This document shows positions 34,201 to 44,846 of a DNA stretch of 64,000 nt, piece by piece. Under the pieces are notes generated by a model. That model ran no database searches. It was not told the DNA's origin and saw only the letters and a program-made list of their open reading frames with translations. Location: NCBI GenBank assembly GCA_005656395.1, contig SRSI01000016.1, positions 105,793 through 169,792 on the forward strand. Reading direction: 5' to 3'. The position numbers and the translations under genes were made by a program. The DNA comes from Strongyloides papillosus. Taxonomy: Eukaryota > Nematoda > Chromadorea > Rhabditida > Strongyloididae. Every line of letters begins with the position of its first letter. Position 1 is the stretch's first letter.

Positions 34201-35292
34201 AAAAGAAAATACTGACGGTACCTTGAAAGAACATTTAGGTGAAGCTATTGAAAAGATAAAAAATATTGTTATTAATAAGACTTAATATTTATTTTATGTT
34301 GTGAGGACCCTGCTCCCTGTTTATTACTAATAAAAAATTTTAAATTATTATATGATTTATTTTTTTAAAACATACTAATAAAAAGCTAATAAAATATTAA
34401 TGTGAAAAATCACTTGGAATTTCTAATACATTTTGTTTTTTTAAATAAAAAGTTTTAATTTAGTTTTAAAATGTATACCGGTTGTTGTTTATTTTCAAAA
34501 TAATGTTCATTCTTTAATATTTATATATTTTATTAACTTTTCTTTTCAGACTAAAATTATGATGTCACCGAAACAGGAAGCTATTATTTCTAAATTGGAA
34601 CAAAGACGGGCTGAACTAATAAATTAAATTAAAAAAAAGATATTTTTAAAATTAAAAGATAATCACAGTACTGGTTTTGTAGAAGTATCACATGAAAGTA
34701 GCCGTTACAGGATTCTTAGAGATAACTTTTTAAGACCTACAACGAATCTTGACAGAATGGCTGACAGGATAAATGAAGCTGAAAAAAAAAGTAAAAAATA
34801 TGAAAGATAATACTGGATGAATTTATTTATTTTAACCGGTGGTTTAATTATTTTAAAAGTTTTTTACTGGTTGTTTTATATTATTTTTTGTGTAATTTTA
34901 TGTTGTAATAAATAAAATTTCATTTATTATATTTTGTAAACGATTTTATTATTAATATTATTTATAAAGTTTTAATTTATAGTTGAGTAAAAAATAATAC
35001 GTTTTTTTATAAACCAACATAAAGCATTCTTTTATAAAAATACATCAAAAAATTTTATATGAAACCGACACATGAATTTTATATAAAACCGACATTTTGA
35101 AAAAAGGTATAAACTGCATATTATTAATTCATTCAAAAATGCTTATGTTAGTTTCATACATTTTTTTTATATTAAACTGCTCTTTTGCATTTTTATTTAT
35201 TTTGAAAGAAGGTCTAATAAACTGCTCGTGCAGTCTATATTGTTTTGCATATGGGTCTGTCTAACAGACCGTTTTAGTTTTTGTGTGCATAA
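34201..35292 (+). other. Right interior of the DNA transposon-like element
   Basis: Contains a coding-like end (to 34284), a possible intron ending ttttcttttcag near 34549, and a frame from 34561 (MMSPKQEAIISKLEQRRAEL) with one stop, ending at about 34809. It is basic and helical with no known domain. The rest is AT-rich up to the right terminal repeat. Confidence 0.35.
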
Positions 35293-35306
35293 GATATCTG
35301 AAAAAG

Positions 35307-36040
35307 ATGTCAAATAAACTTAAAGGAATAGCTGCTCAGGTATTAATGTAGAAAGCAGGAACTGTGGTAATGAATCTGACGGACTACGAATGGGAAGCTC
35401 TTTTCATAAATGTTTTCCAGTTACACTATGAAATGATCCACAAGCGGAAAGAAATGAGAACTATAACATACTCGTTAATTCAAAAACAGGTGGCACCAGC
35501 ATACCAGGATGCATGCGCTAAGCATAATCAGGAATATATGGCAGTGAAAAACACCAGAGACTCTACGGAGAAAGCAAGAATACTATTACATCGAATAGAT
35601 ATAACGGCAATCGAATATAATGGCAACTTTTTGGTAAAGCATTGCAATAAAGTGGATCCGGATCAATATTACAATGATTACAGGTATAAAAACATCTGCT
35701 ATGAGAAAATGCCAGTGCTAATCAACAATAAGTTACAATTCTTGTCAGAAGATGGTTATGTTCATTTGTTCGCGGAAGGACAACTTTGCTCGGAAATTAC
35801 TAAACAAGAATTAGCAGAACGAGTACAAGAGAACATAGATCATCTGGAAGCGGCTACTGAGGGATTACATGATATTTTTTTTCAGAACATTTCGTTAGTA
35901 TGGGATAAAGCATATTAGACGATATGGTACATTTGTGGAGATATAGGAGTTTTGTTTGCATTGTTGGTTGGGATACTAATAGGTAAATTGGTATGGAAAT
36001 CGATCAGATGTTATAGTAAAAGACGACGACGTAGGCGTCA
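35307..36040 (+). pseudogene. Env-like fragment, C-terminal part with membrane anchor (retroelement V)
   Basis: Frame from ATG 35307 with a stop at 35349 (TAG) and another at 35916-35918, otherwise open. It has a short Cys-flanked segment (CYEKMPVLINN ... GQLC), a heptad-like helical stretch, then one hydrophobic span (FALLVGILIGKLVW) followed by a very basic tail (KRRRRRR). This is the anatomy of a type I envelope stalk, anchor and cytoplasmic tail. The same open frame runs on without a stop into the protease at 36180. Env identity is inferred. Confidence 0.55.
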
Positions 36041-37004
36041 TAAAGCAAAGATGTTAGATGCCTTAAGAGATACCATAGAGATGGCTAATAAACGGGTAAG
36101 TATGGTAACAAACCATCATGGAAAACAACCTTATATTTATTTGTATATTCAACAAAACAAAGGTACCCGACTGGTGAAATGTTTTATCGATTCCGGAGCT
36201 TGTGTTTCTTTTATTAGAAAGTCATGTTTATCAGAAGTAATGGAACTACAATACTTTGCGCAGCCCACGCAGGTAGCGACGGACTTTAATAATCATCCTA
36301 TATTAGCTATGGGTCAAGGGAAAATTACGTTTGTGCTAAACACAAAATCAGTAGACATACCATTATGGATCATAGATGAAATGCAACAAGATGTCCTTTT
36401 AGGATCAGACGCGTTGGAAATCTTAAGCAAAGTACGCTTAAATGTATCGTTTAAGCTGGCATCGAACATAATACAAGTAGGACAGACAAAGCATTCTTTG
36501 GAGAGTGTATCTCGAGTACAATTCCTATCTCCTTCTATATTGTGGAACAAGGTACAATCTTGGATTTGGTATATACAAGACCTGCAACCGTCACCAGTTC
36601 AAGGCGAACCAAATGAATTAAATATGGAAGACATGACAGTGCCGGAAGAATTACTAAAGAATTTAGCTATATGGGACTTGTTACTCGATGAGAAGGTTTT
36701 AACATCAATTAACTGGGAAAATTCACAGTTATCGGATCAAGGTAGACGACATCTTTATGCTGTAGTAAATAAATATAAGCAAGCATTTGTACAAGACGAT
36801 TTAGATATAGGCAGGTACAAGGCACCAATTGTACAAAAGATTAGATTAAAAGATACCAGCAATCTCCCAGTAACAGGAGTACCCAGGCACTCACCAGTTA
36901 TGGAAAAAAGGGCTCACTCGCTTATTCAAAATATGCTAAAGAATAATATTATCCAACCATCAACATCCACTTGCACATCTAGATATATTATAGTACCAAA
37001 ATAG
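36041..37004 (+). pseudogene. Protease and pol N-terminal region (retroelement V)
   Basis: Open from 35919 to the TAG at 37002-37004. The aspartic protease active site reads CFIDSGACVSFI (about 36180-36215), with the flap and second-half motif DVLLGSDALEIL near 36400. The next region leads into RT (KQAFVQDDLDIGRYKAPIVQKI), the familiar sequence before gypsy RT. The TAG falls where RT would continue (VPK then DGS.RFVVDYR). Protease would cleave the polyprotein. The copy is dead. Confidence 0.82.
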
Positions 37005-37442
37005 GATGGATCAGATAGATTTGTAGTGGACTATAGAAAAATTAACGACTGTAGCTACTTGGAAGTACCCTGTATTCCTCACATAGAAGATCTACTAAAC
37101 AAGGTAAGCATGCATAAATTTCTGTCTGTGTTCGAAGTTGCTTCTGGTTTTCACCAAATACCATTGGACCCCAAGTCCAGGTGGTTAACAGCATCTAATT
37201 CTCCTTGGGGAATGTATGAATACGTAACAACACCTATGAGACTAAGCGGAAGTCCGGGAACGTTCCAAAGAATAATGAGCCAGATATTGGCGGACATGCA
37301 GCATGCTATCCTGATTTATATTGATGACATCATAATTTTTTCAAATTCAGAGGATTCACATATAAGAAGTTTAAAAGCATTATTTATCTCTCTTCATAAC
37401 AAAAAAATAACTTTTAAATGCTTTGATTATAAGAAGGGTATA
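37005..37442 (+). pseudogene. Reverse transcriptase fragment (retroelement V)
   Basis: Same frame as the protease, after one stop. It shows FVVDYRKIND, GFHQIPLDP, a SPWGMYEY-type block, F QRIM, and the active-site block LIYIDDIIIFSN, in order. All are Ty3/gypsy-type RT landmarks. Translation ends at 37442 in AT-rich sequence that interrupts the gene; the next pol piece (RNase H) resumes near 37866. Confidence 0.88.
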
Positions 37443-37865
37443 ATAAGATAATATTTTAAATAAATCATACTTGTATAGTTAAATAATTATTGCTTTTCAT
37501 TAATATTACTATTAAATTTCCAAATTTCTAAAATTTATATTTTCTAAACTATTTAAAAATAATTAAATGTTATTGTGAATATCATTCATTGTATTTCGTA
37601 TTATAAATATATTTTTTATTATGAATATCATGACATATTTTTTTCTAAAATTATTATTGAAATATTCAAAAACTTATAAAATATGTTGTACAGACATATA
37701 TTGTAACCGAGATACAAAAAATACCTGTTTGTTCGAATTGTTACAAGTCTAATTTTTTTTACATACATACAATTTTTTATTAAATAATCTTTATGGTTTG
37801 CTAATATAACATACATTTTTATTTTCTTCAAACAATATTAATTATATTGTAACCAAAATTTTTCA
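37443..37865. other. AT-rich insertion separating RT and RNase H
   Basis: About 420 bases, much more AT-rich than both flanks, breaking one pol gene. The ends are not clearly inverted repeats and no target duplication was found. Confidence 0.5.
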
Positions 37866-38012
37866 GTGTAGATCGATAAATAAATTCGAAAGCAACTATC
37901 CACCAATACACTTAGAAGCCCTGGCTATTGTTTGGGCACTATCACAGCTAGACCACTATATCGCAGGAATGCCGATCACTATTATTACGGATTACCAACC
38001 CTTGATTGCGTT
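37866..38012 (+). pseudogene. RNase H fragment (retroelement V)
   Basis: Frame with the end of a Ty3/gypsy RNase H: ESNYPPIHLEALAIVWAL, then DHYIAGMPITIITDYQPL, where the family usually has F..YL.G..F.I.TDH.PL. It stops abruptly at the LTR edge at 38013. The rest of pol is not found to the right. Confidence 0.82.
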
Positions 38013-38250
38013 CGTTGTGCTGGGTGGTTTTGATTGGGCACAAACGAATAAAGACAAATAGTTTATTGGTATAAAGGAAATAAAAATACGTATAAGACAC
38101 ACATTAATAATTGATCATATTTATAAAGTTAATAACACACTGCCGTTTTTTCAAAATTTTATTTATTCCTTTTATATCCCCTCCATTGGTTTATTGTTGC
38201 TAATAGCTCTTGGGAAAATTGAGCTGTACATTTTTGTCGGCGTTCTTTAT
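38013..38250 (-). mobile_element. LTR of retroelement locus C (3' LTR)
   Basis: Minus orientation. A purine tract (gggaaggaagac, 38251-38262) precedes the start ataaagaacgcc. A TATA box (ggatataaaagg, about 38172-38183) and aataaa signals follow, and it ends cagcacaacg at 38013. It cuts the RNase H of retroelement V. The LTR at 40140-40451 is not a clear partner, and no target duplication was found. Confidence 0.62.
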
Positions 38251-38351
38251 GTCTTCCTTCCCACTGTTCGCTGCCCCCAGCAACATTGGGTGAAGCATGT
38301 ATCTTTTCATGGTATATAGGTCGAGAGATCGTGATGACAATCATTTTAATT

Positions 38352-38617
38352 ATGTCCTTGGTCGACGACATTGAGAGAATTGCTTTGTACTCCTTCCTTG
38401 GGATGATTTTCAATAAAGTTTGTAAGTTGTTGTACTTTTTGCTCTCAGGCTTTATTTTCTAGCTTTGCTTTGCCAAATTGGATTGTTTTATTTTGAAAAC
38501 TTTGTTATCAGGAAGCGAGGTGCAAGTCCTCATGATTCTGGTCCTATTCATGCGAAGGCTCTTCCTGGTGTTCCTAATTCAAATTCCCTTGCCAAAGGAC
38601 ATTCCTTGACTCCTTAA
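38352..38617 (+). CDS. Antisense small membrane protein, copy C (74 aa, two exons, intact)
   Basis: Exons 38352-38421 and 38463-38617, intron 38422-38462 (gtaagt ... ttttctag). The joined frame is open, 74 codons plus TAA. Exon 1 begins MSLVDDIERIALYSFL; exon 2 begins LLCQIGLFYFENFVIRKR and has a polar tail with LPGVPNSNSLAKG. The intron sits at the same codon phase as in copies A and B. An upstream ATG in frame at 38334 could add six residues, but MSL is shared by A and B. It starts 101 bases from the 3' LTR, antisense to it, with TATA-like ggtatatagg near 38312. Function unknown. Confidence 0.76.
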
Positions 38618-38819
38618 TACGTCTAAGTTATTAGTCCATTGCTTTAATCAATTTTAAATCTTTTCCGTCAAATGGTAATACATCTGTATCGCATAGTTCT
38701 AGATCTCTCTTCTTTTCGCCATCACTCTTGGGCTTGAGTCTTGACTCTTTTCTCTTCAACGTTTCATTTCTAGAGACTCTTCGTCTGTATCTGAACTTCG
38801 TTTTTGGGTTGTCCGAGGT

Positions 38820-39360
38820 CTATAATCTGAAGCAAGAAACAGAATATTCATCTTCTGCTCTTTCCCTTATTCTCCTCAATACAGAACTTATCATATCATT
38901 GACAACTCTTCGTTTGTAGTATGCTCCCAAGATGACAGAGACACATACGGCTAGTACTCCAATAGCTTCCATTCCTTCAGCTATACTGAAAGAATTCATT
39001 AATGCATCTATAACTTCTTTAACGCCATTCTCCTTAGACTTTTCTATTAGATCAGAAATACTTTTCTTAAGCTCTTCGGCTTTCAATTCTTTTGCCAAAT
39101 CGGTCGTCCTTAAAGGGTAGTTTCCAATGGATCCTATGACGCTTGGAGACGTTGAAAACGGAGTATTTGCAATTGGTGCTCTTATTTGAGATGGTATACT
39201 TAATCTTGTTATGGCATACCCTTGGGCATTGAATTTCTTCCACTAGATGCCACTGATATGACTGATTCATATCTAGTTGATCCTCTCGATACAGCTGTCT
39301 CTACAGAATCCTCGAAGTCTCGATCTTCATTGGACTTCGTGAAAGTTGAATACGTTATGG
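38820..39360 (-). pseudogene. Accessory ORF with C-terminal membrane span, locus C (frameshifted)
   Basis: Minus strand. The last 92 codons are open from 39098 to 38820: Lys/Glu-rich helix (KELKAEELKKSISDLIEK), then a hydrophobic span (AIGVLAVCVSVILGAYY) followed by KRR and a charged end. In the same frame the reading extends upstream to about 39235 (ITRLSIPSQIRAPIANTPF). A frameshift there joins it to a Ser/Glu-rich stretch (DFEDSVETAVSRGSTRYES) reaching about 39360. It lies in the sense direction of locus C and converges on antisense gene C. No family recognised. Confidence 0.5.
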
Positions 39361-39560
39361 CAGTAGATCTTTAGTTCAGATGAAACAAGAATATAGAAGA
39401 AAGTAAAATTAACATTTTATTATAATCATACAATTATACACACACCAATAACATCTTAAAAACCAGAGGGTACTAAGACTGAATAAAATAAGGATAAGTG
39501 AGGTATTTATATGGGGTCAAAAGTGGGTGGATGATTTTGGATAAGAATAGGTGGTGTCCA

Positions 39561-40142
39561 TTACGAATAATTTTCAAAGGGATCTTCACCCTCGCGATGC
39601 TCTTGTATCGCCTGATCAATTTCACTTCGGAGTTCATCCCTATCTAATTCCAATTTGATGGCGGCTTCTTCTGGCCCAACATCTACTTTCTTTTTCATTT
39701 CCTCATACTTAGCAATGTGCTTCACTTTCGATTCCCTCAACTTTTGATCAGTAATTCCATTATCCATGTAATACTGCAAGAGTGCATAGGGGATTGACTC
39801 AATGTCCGTCGGTAGGTGATTTGCTTTAATTCGGACAAGCACATATTCATTCCATGCCAACCAGTGAATTCCTCTAGGATTCCCTTTCGCAAAGAGTTCC
39901 ATCTCCAGTTGTTCCCAGACTGGTACTTCACTATTAAAACTCACTGTTGTATTCATTGGTACGTAACAGTCATTAGTATGAGGATTTCTGAACCCTTCCT
40001 TTCTGTAGTCGCATTGGCATACCACATAGCTGCTCCTTTCTGCAATAAAAGAAATCTTCTCAGTTCCTTTTGTAGAATAGACGAAGAGTCCATCTCCTGC
40101 CATGGGTACGTAATAGGTTGCCACATTAGACGATGACAACAA
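39561..40142 (-). CDS. Unknown 193-aa ORF downstream of an LTR, locus C
   Basis: Uninterrupted frame starting at the inner edge of the LTR at 40140-40451. The N-terminal half has a compact, cysteine-containing look (VVCQCDY ... TNDCYVP, sequon NTT), then WEQLEMELFAKG and WLAWNEYVLVRI; the C-terminal half is acidic and helical (RDELRSEIDQAIQEH). No signal peptide or membrane span. Codon use is far less AT-rich than the flanks, so it has been coding. I do not recognise it. It could be a structural or accessory protein of the element, but that is inference from position. Confidence 0.6.
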   Translation of the reverse strand: MLSSSNVATYYVPMAGDGLFVYSTKGTEKISFIAERSSYVVCQCDYRKEGFRNPHTNDCYVPMNTTVSFNSEVPVWEQLEMELFAKGNPRGIHWLAWNEYVLVRIKANHLPTDIESIPYALLQYYMDNGITDQKLRESKVKHIAKYEEMKKKVDVGPEEAAIKLELDRDELRSEIDQAIQEHREGEDPFENYS

Positions 40143-40451
40143 TATTAAGATTTTATTTAATAATCATGGTACAATAGGATGGATATACAATTATTAATCA
40201 CTTATTAATACGATTTTCTCCCTGCTTGGTCTCAGGTCTCATAGTGTATCTTAGAATATCAGAATGGACTCCACCGAACTGCGACGAACTGACTATTAAC
40301 TGCTTAACAGCAACGACTATATCTATAACTATAACTCTGACTGACTTAAATCCCTAGTTTACTTCCTTTTATACTCTCTGGATTTCGCAATTATTGTGAA
40401 ATAAAAACATTTTTGTTTTCAACTTCTTGGCTTCTAGAAGTTTCCATTACA
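40140..40451 (-). mobile_element. LTR related to element I
   Basis: On the minus strand it starts tgtaatggaaacttctagaa (as element I) and carries gtataaaaggaag (TATA), aataaaatc near the end, and an end at about tcatcg. It is inserted in pol-like sequence (40453-40564). The tRNA-Gln primer site expected after it is absent; the 193-aa frame starts there. Confidence 0.65.
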
Positions 40452-40564
40452 GGTATGTATCTAACGATTTGACATCCTGCTATGTGGTACGTTACCTTAA
40501 AAATATTTGTTATAATTTTGGGTTCTGATTGATATCTTTCTACTTCTTCTCGCACTTCTAAAAC

Positions 40565-40808
40565 TCGTTATGCCTGTTGTAGAATTAGAACACAAGCATA
40601 TGATTAATATTATTTATTAGAATAAAAACACACACACAATATGATAAAAGTATAGAAATATTAATAATTAATTCCTTCTTTACGGCGACGGCTAGGTGAT
40701 AATCATGATGATGGTTACCACTATAATGATTTCGGGTTTTCTTCTTCCTTTTATAGTCTCGGCTAAGTGTAATATTTAATTGAGGCTTGGGAATTGTTAT
40801 TGTTTACA
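40565..40808 (-). mobile_element. LTR-like repeat after a gag end
   Basis: On the minus strand it starts tgtaaacaataac and includes ctataaaaggaag and aataaataat; its end is either ctacaaca or, by family rule, gcataacg. It directly follows a gag end at 40816. No partner LTR was located. Confidence 0.5.
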
Positions 40809-40815
40809 TATTTTA

Positions 40816-41060
40816 TTATAGGCGGGTATTACGAACTCCAAGGATAAGAGATATGATAATAGTAGCTAGAGTAACTGCAGCGAGCTTAGATGTGCTTAAT
40901 GTTGAATTCCCTTTTTGTTGTGATCTCTTTTCATAACAGTATTGAATGAGGTGTCCTTTTTTCTACAATGTTGGCAGTTAGCGAGTGGTTTTTTGTACTC
41001 AGTCTTGAGATGTCCCTTAAGTCCACAGTTATGGCATATCATTAATCTTCTTTCATTAAG
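40816..41060 (-). pseudogene. Gag nucleocapsid end with hydrophobic tail
   Basis: Minus strand. Two CCHC zinc knuckles, CHNCGLKGHLKTE[Y for C] and, after a one-base shift, CQHC.KKGHLIQYC. The frame then continues for about 35 residues with SKLAAVTLATIIISLILG and ends RNTRL, stop at 40816-40818. Zinc knuckles bind the element's RNA. A membrane-like span at the end of Gag is unusual. Element III Gag (45845) has the same knuckle spacing and wording (GKEGHLIQF) but not this tail. Confidence 0.7.
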
Positions 41061-41149
41061 CTTTTACCAGAATAAGGCATTCTGTTAACACATACCTTTT
41101 TAGCTCCTTTCTTTTCCATTCGGTCAATTAGTTTGTATAAATGAAATAA

Positions 41150-41345
41150 ACTTTATCTATAACAAAAAGAAATAAGAAAAAAAAATTGTCTTTGACATAA
41201 CTCTCTTCAAAGTTAACCGATTTTAATGGATAAATAGCCAAAAGATGTGTTTTTTTCTAACTTAGGGGGAAAATAGGTCTTAAATGTCTTGAGCCATAAT
41301 TGGCCAAGTTATCTTTAAAAAACACCCTTTTTTAGGGCCTTTTTT
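41150..41345 (+). repeat. Isolated copy of the 53.6-55.2 kb satellite unit
   Basis: Shares cataactctcttcaaagttaaccgatttt, tggataaatagccaaaa, and ggccaagttat blocks in order with units near 53630, 54150 and 54680. Non-coding. Confidence 0.7.
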
Positions 41346-41514
41346 ACATAGTTTTTATAGAAAATAAAATACAAATCAATGTATTAAAGACTGACTATTA
41401 TATAATTTATTCCAGCTTATATACTTCCATTTATTGTACCTATTTCCCATAACAACATTTCTTTTAAAATGTTATGATTTTATCTTAACAGCTTTTTTTT
41501 ATGTTTCTACAAAT

Positions 41515-41835
41515 GTATACGATGACGCTGTCTCTCATGTCACCGAAACTCTCCTCCACAACCCGTTAAATAAGTGAAAAACTTCCTGAAAGTCCCACGG
41601 GAGTTACATTGTGCTGAAAAAGTCCCTTTGGCGTTATGAAAGCCGTGATTTCCATGGACTTTTCTTTAATTGCAACAAAGGAAAGTCTTTTAATTTCTTT
41701 TTTTTAAACAGATCAATCGTCCGTCTCTAATTATTGGTATATATCTAACAATTTCACAAGCAAATCTACAGTTAGTGACATTAACGATGTCTGTGATAAT
41801 TTTAAGCTCGGTTTGATTATATATAAATGATTCTT
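41515..41835 (-). pseudogene. Ty3/gypsy pol fragment with RT block
   Basis: Minus strand. RT landmarks FITPKGLFQHNVTPVGLSGSF and VIVYI are in order (41515-41665), interrupted by one stop. Upstream (about 41740-41830) is ELKIITDIVNVTN ... EIVRYIP, which recurs as KIITNIFKVTY ... QIVRYIP at 40453-40564, so both are pol scraps of related elements. Confidence 0.75.
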
Positions 41836-42079
41836 TGTACTCTATTAATTAGTGACATAAAGATAGTCTCTAACACTTGTGTAACAAATCTATTTAATAA
41901 GATTGGTTTTTTATTCCAATCTTTACTTCATCTTCTAATGTAGCAAAATTGGATTAGGTGCCTTTTCTTTGTCATAAACAAATTTTAAATAAGCGTATTT
42001 CTTGATGCCTTTACGAAATTACTTTATATAGAATAGTGTTGATAACAGTTTGTATTTGATTATTGTATATCAATGTAAT

Positions 42080-42590
42080 TACTATTTGTAGTAATTTATA
42101 CTAGTTATTCTGCTTATATACAGGATATTAATCACTTATGTTACATTAGCATGATTTATCTATCAATTGTTTAATATTCTAAATCCTTAAGCATGATAAA
42201 CACTATGTCGTTTCATTCTACTGTAGAGATGCATAAATACTTTATATATTCTATATTATTGTAAAATTCATCACTCTTTAAAGAATTTTTACTATATTGA
42301 GTGTATTTATTATTAGATAAATTCAAAATCATTTTTTACACTATGTTTATACAATTGATCTAAGCATTATCTGAATATTGTTTTATTGTTAACTTATTGT
42401 AACCTATTTAGATGGTTTGTTACGTTTATTAGTGATAAATATACAATTCAAGTTATTAAAAATAATTTATAAGCAGATCAATTCCATGTATCTCTTTTTC
42501 GAAGAGACGAAAATATATAAGTATACGTTTCTTATCAAATGCAAATTCGCTTCAGGAAGATTTACTGAATACCAAATAGAAAGCATAACA
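42080..42590 (-). repeat. Dispersed repeat R (minus copy)
   Basis: Inverted R copy: ttataagcagatcaattcc, hairpin tctctttttcgaagaga, gcaaattcgcttcaggaag. With the plus copy at 43880-44520 it brackets about 1.3 kb, the same R-minus/core/R-plus arrangement as in the arms of the long inverted repeat. Confidence 0.75.
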
Positions 42591-42819
42591 AATCAAATTC
42601 TTTTAAATAATTAAAGTTAAATAGCATTCAATTTTTGTAAAAATATATAAAATTTACGATTTAATAATTAAATTACTTTTACATAAAGATAATATACCAA
42701 AATTAATACTTCATTTGGTAGTATTGAAGTAGTAATATTAAAATATTTTAGTATTTAAGTTATTTTTGTATTTCTTACATGTTATTTTTAATTTAGTTTA
42801 CTTTGTTTAATTTTTTCAG

Positions 42820-44520
42820 CAAGTAATCACATATGAGTAATTGATTATTCATAATAAAATATAAGTATTATTATTTGAATATAATTTTTATATTTCTATC
42901 TGTTAAATTATGTGGCTAACACCATTCAATAAGTTTTTGTTAATAACAAGTAGTTGAAAATGCTATTCATCTCAGTAAAAATCCGAAGTCTATAAAAATA
43001 TCTCTTTTAATTTTTTTCTTCCACTCTTTTATTTAATGGTATCTTGTTGTAGCGGAAATATTGGAAGTTCAATCTAAATTAAGGAATGTAAAAGGAATAA
43101 AATAAACCTTTAATTAAAATCATACTATAATAATACAATTATGTTTACAACTTAAAGAAAGACTAACAATTGCTAAACTAAACCTGAGATATTACAATTT
43201 AAATATCTACTTTTCGTAGGAGTGGAAAATTTTTAAAAGAGATAACAATAGGTTCTATTCCTTGGAGGGGTGATGTTCTAAGCAATGCTTAATTCCTTAG
43301 ACGACATATAATTCCAGTGTGTTCTTGGTTACCTCAGAAAGACTCCGAATATTTGAAATTTAATAATACACTTTAGTTAAACCTTTAATAAAAAGATAAA
43401 AAAAATAATGTTAAAGATATACAGATATTTAAAATGTATGGATGTAAATTCAGTGCTTAATTTTAGTGATTCAATGATTTACTAAGTTGTGAATTGAAAT
43501 GAAAAATTACTTCATATTTTTTCCTTTTTAAATTTATAAGTATTTTTTTCAATATACCATTGATGAGATGCTATAAAAAATCACCAGAAAAGTTAATTTT
43601 TTTAGAACTTAGTTTTTTTATTGAGATTATAATACTTGTTTGCTTATAAAGATTTAATTTTCAACATCAATTTATAAAGTTTGTTAGTTATTTATTGAAA
43701 ATGTTAAACAACGTAAAATAAAATGAAAATAACATATAAAAAGTACAAACATGACTTAAATATTAAAATAATCCAATGATATTACCTAAATACTATTAAA
43801 ATGATGTATTAATTTTTGTATATTAACTTTATGAAGAAAAAATTTGATTTTGAAGTCATTAGTTATTATATATTTTTACAAAAATAGATGGCATTTACCT
43901 TCAATATTTAAAAGATTCGATTTGTTGTTGTTTTTCATTTGGTATATAGGAAGACTTCTTAAAGCGAAATTACCTTTGATGGTAAACAAATACTTGTATA
44001 TTTTCGTCTCTTTGAAAAAAGAGATACATGGAATTGATCTGCTTATAAATTAATTTTAATCACTTGAGCTGTAAATTCATCATAAATAAACTTGACAAAC
44101 CGTAAAAATAAATTATAGTGAGTTAGAAATAATACAAAATTCACTAAATGTAAAGGTCATTTTATAAATATAGCATATAAAATAAATTTGAATATATTTA
44201 AAAAATACAATAAATAAGAAATTGAATATTGTGACTATAAATTTGATTAAATAATTTCTTATATTATAATTTGTTGTCTATAAATTAAATTGAATTTTAT
44301 AAATAAGCTTTTAAAAACATTTGGTATAGTTTACTTCTATTATCAATTGTGTTTAACTAGGGAGGCCCAATAAACCTTAAAATTTTACTATATAATAAAA
44401 AATTGTTGAAAAAGTGCTGAATTTTACAATATTATAGAATATACAAAGTATTTGTGCATCTCTACGGTAGAATGAAACGACATAGTGTTTATAATGCTCA
44501 AGAATTTACAATATAAAGCA
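42820..44520 (+). repeat. Segmental direct repeat, copy 1 (left part)
   Basis: Matches 60860-62770 in the same orientation. Shared blocks include ttgaaaatgctattcatc, tattggaa(g/a)ttcaatc, tataaaaagtacaaacatga, aaagcgaaattacctttgatgg and the R hallmarks. It is split at 44520 by element III and resumes at 49591. Confidence 0.8.
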
Positions 44521-44846
44521 GTAATGACGTAGACTAAAAGTACAATGATCGAAAATCGTCCCTGGGAAAATCCCTTGCTAAGATAATAAAGTAAACAAAA
44601 ATAAGGGTATAAAAATAGAGTATCTAGAAATGGCACATTGGTTTTTAAAAAGGAGTTTCTACTGGACAACAAGTCTTGGCCGTTGGCCGATGGATATTGG
44701 CCTTTTGGGGTATATTCTCATTTATATATATTGCTTACCTTTTATTGTAAATTCTTAAATTGTTTAATAAATTATTTCTATAATAACTTGACTGTTGATT
44801 TTAATCCTAACCAATGAACTGACTACATCATCCAAGATCCACAACG
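44521..44846 (+). repeat. 5' LTR of element III
   Basis: Starts gtaatgacgtagac and ends gatccacaacg. A TATA box (gggtataaaaatag) is near 44607. Aligns along its whole length with 49262-49590. Confidence 0.9.

Larger units (their letters stand above)
27808..35292. mobile_element. DNA transposon-like insertion with inverted ends, itself split
   Basis: Left end cacacacaaaacctaat and right end (inverted) ttatgcacacaaaaactaa, flanked by gatatc on both sides (27802-27807 and 35293-35298). A cgtgcagtttat block recurs inverted near the ends. Excluding the nested LTR element it is about 3.3 kb. It carries exon-like coding pieces at about 29040-29260, 29900-29986 plus 34201-34284 (one frame across the nested insertion), and 34561-34810. 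I recognise no transposase. Superfamily unknown. Confidence 0.55.

Noticed and set aside
38013..40451. A single intact element bounded by LTRs at 38013-38250 and 40140-40451
   Set aside because: The two LTRs differ in start, length and end, no target duplication fits, and the right one lacks a tRNA-Gln site. Called a mosaic.
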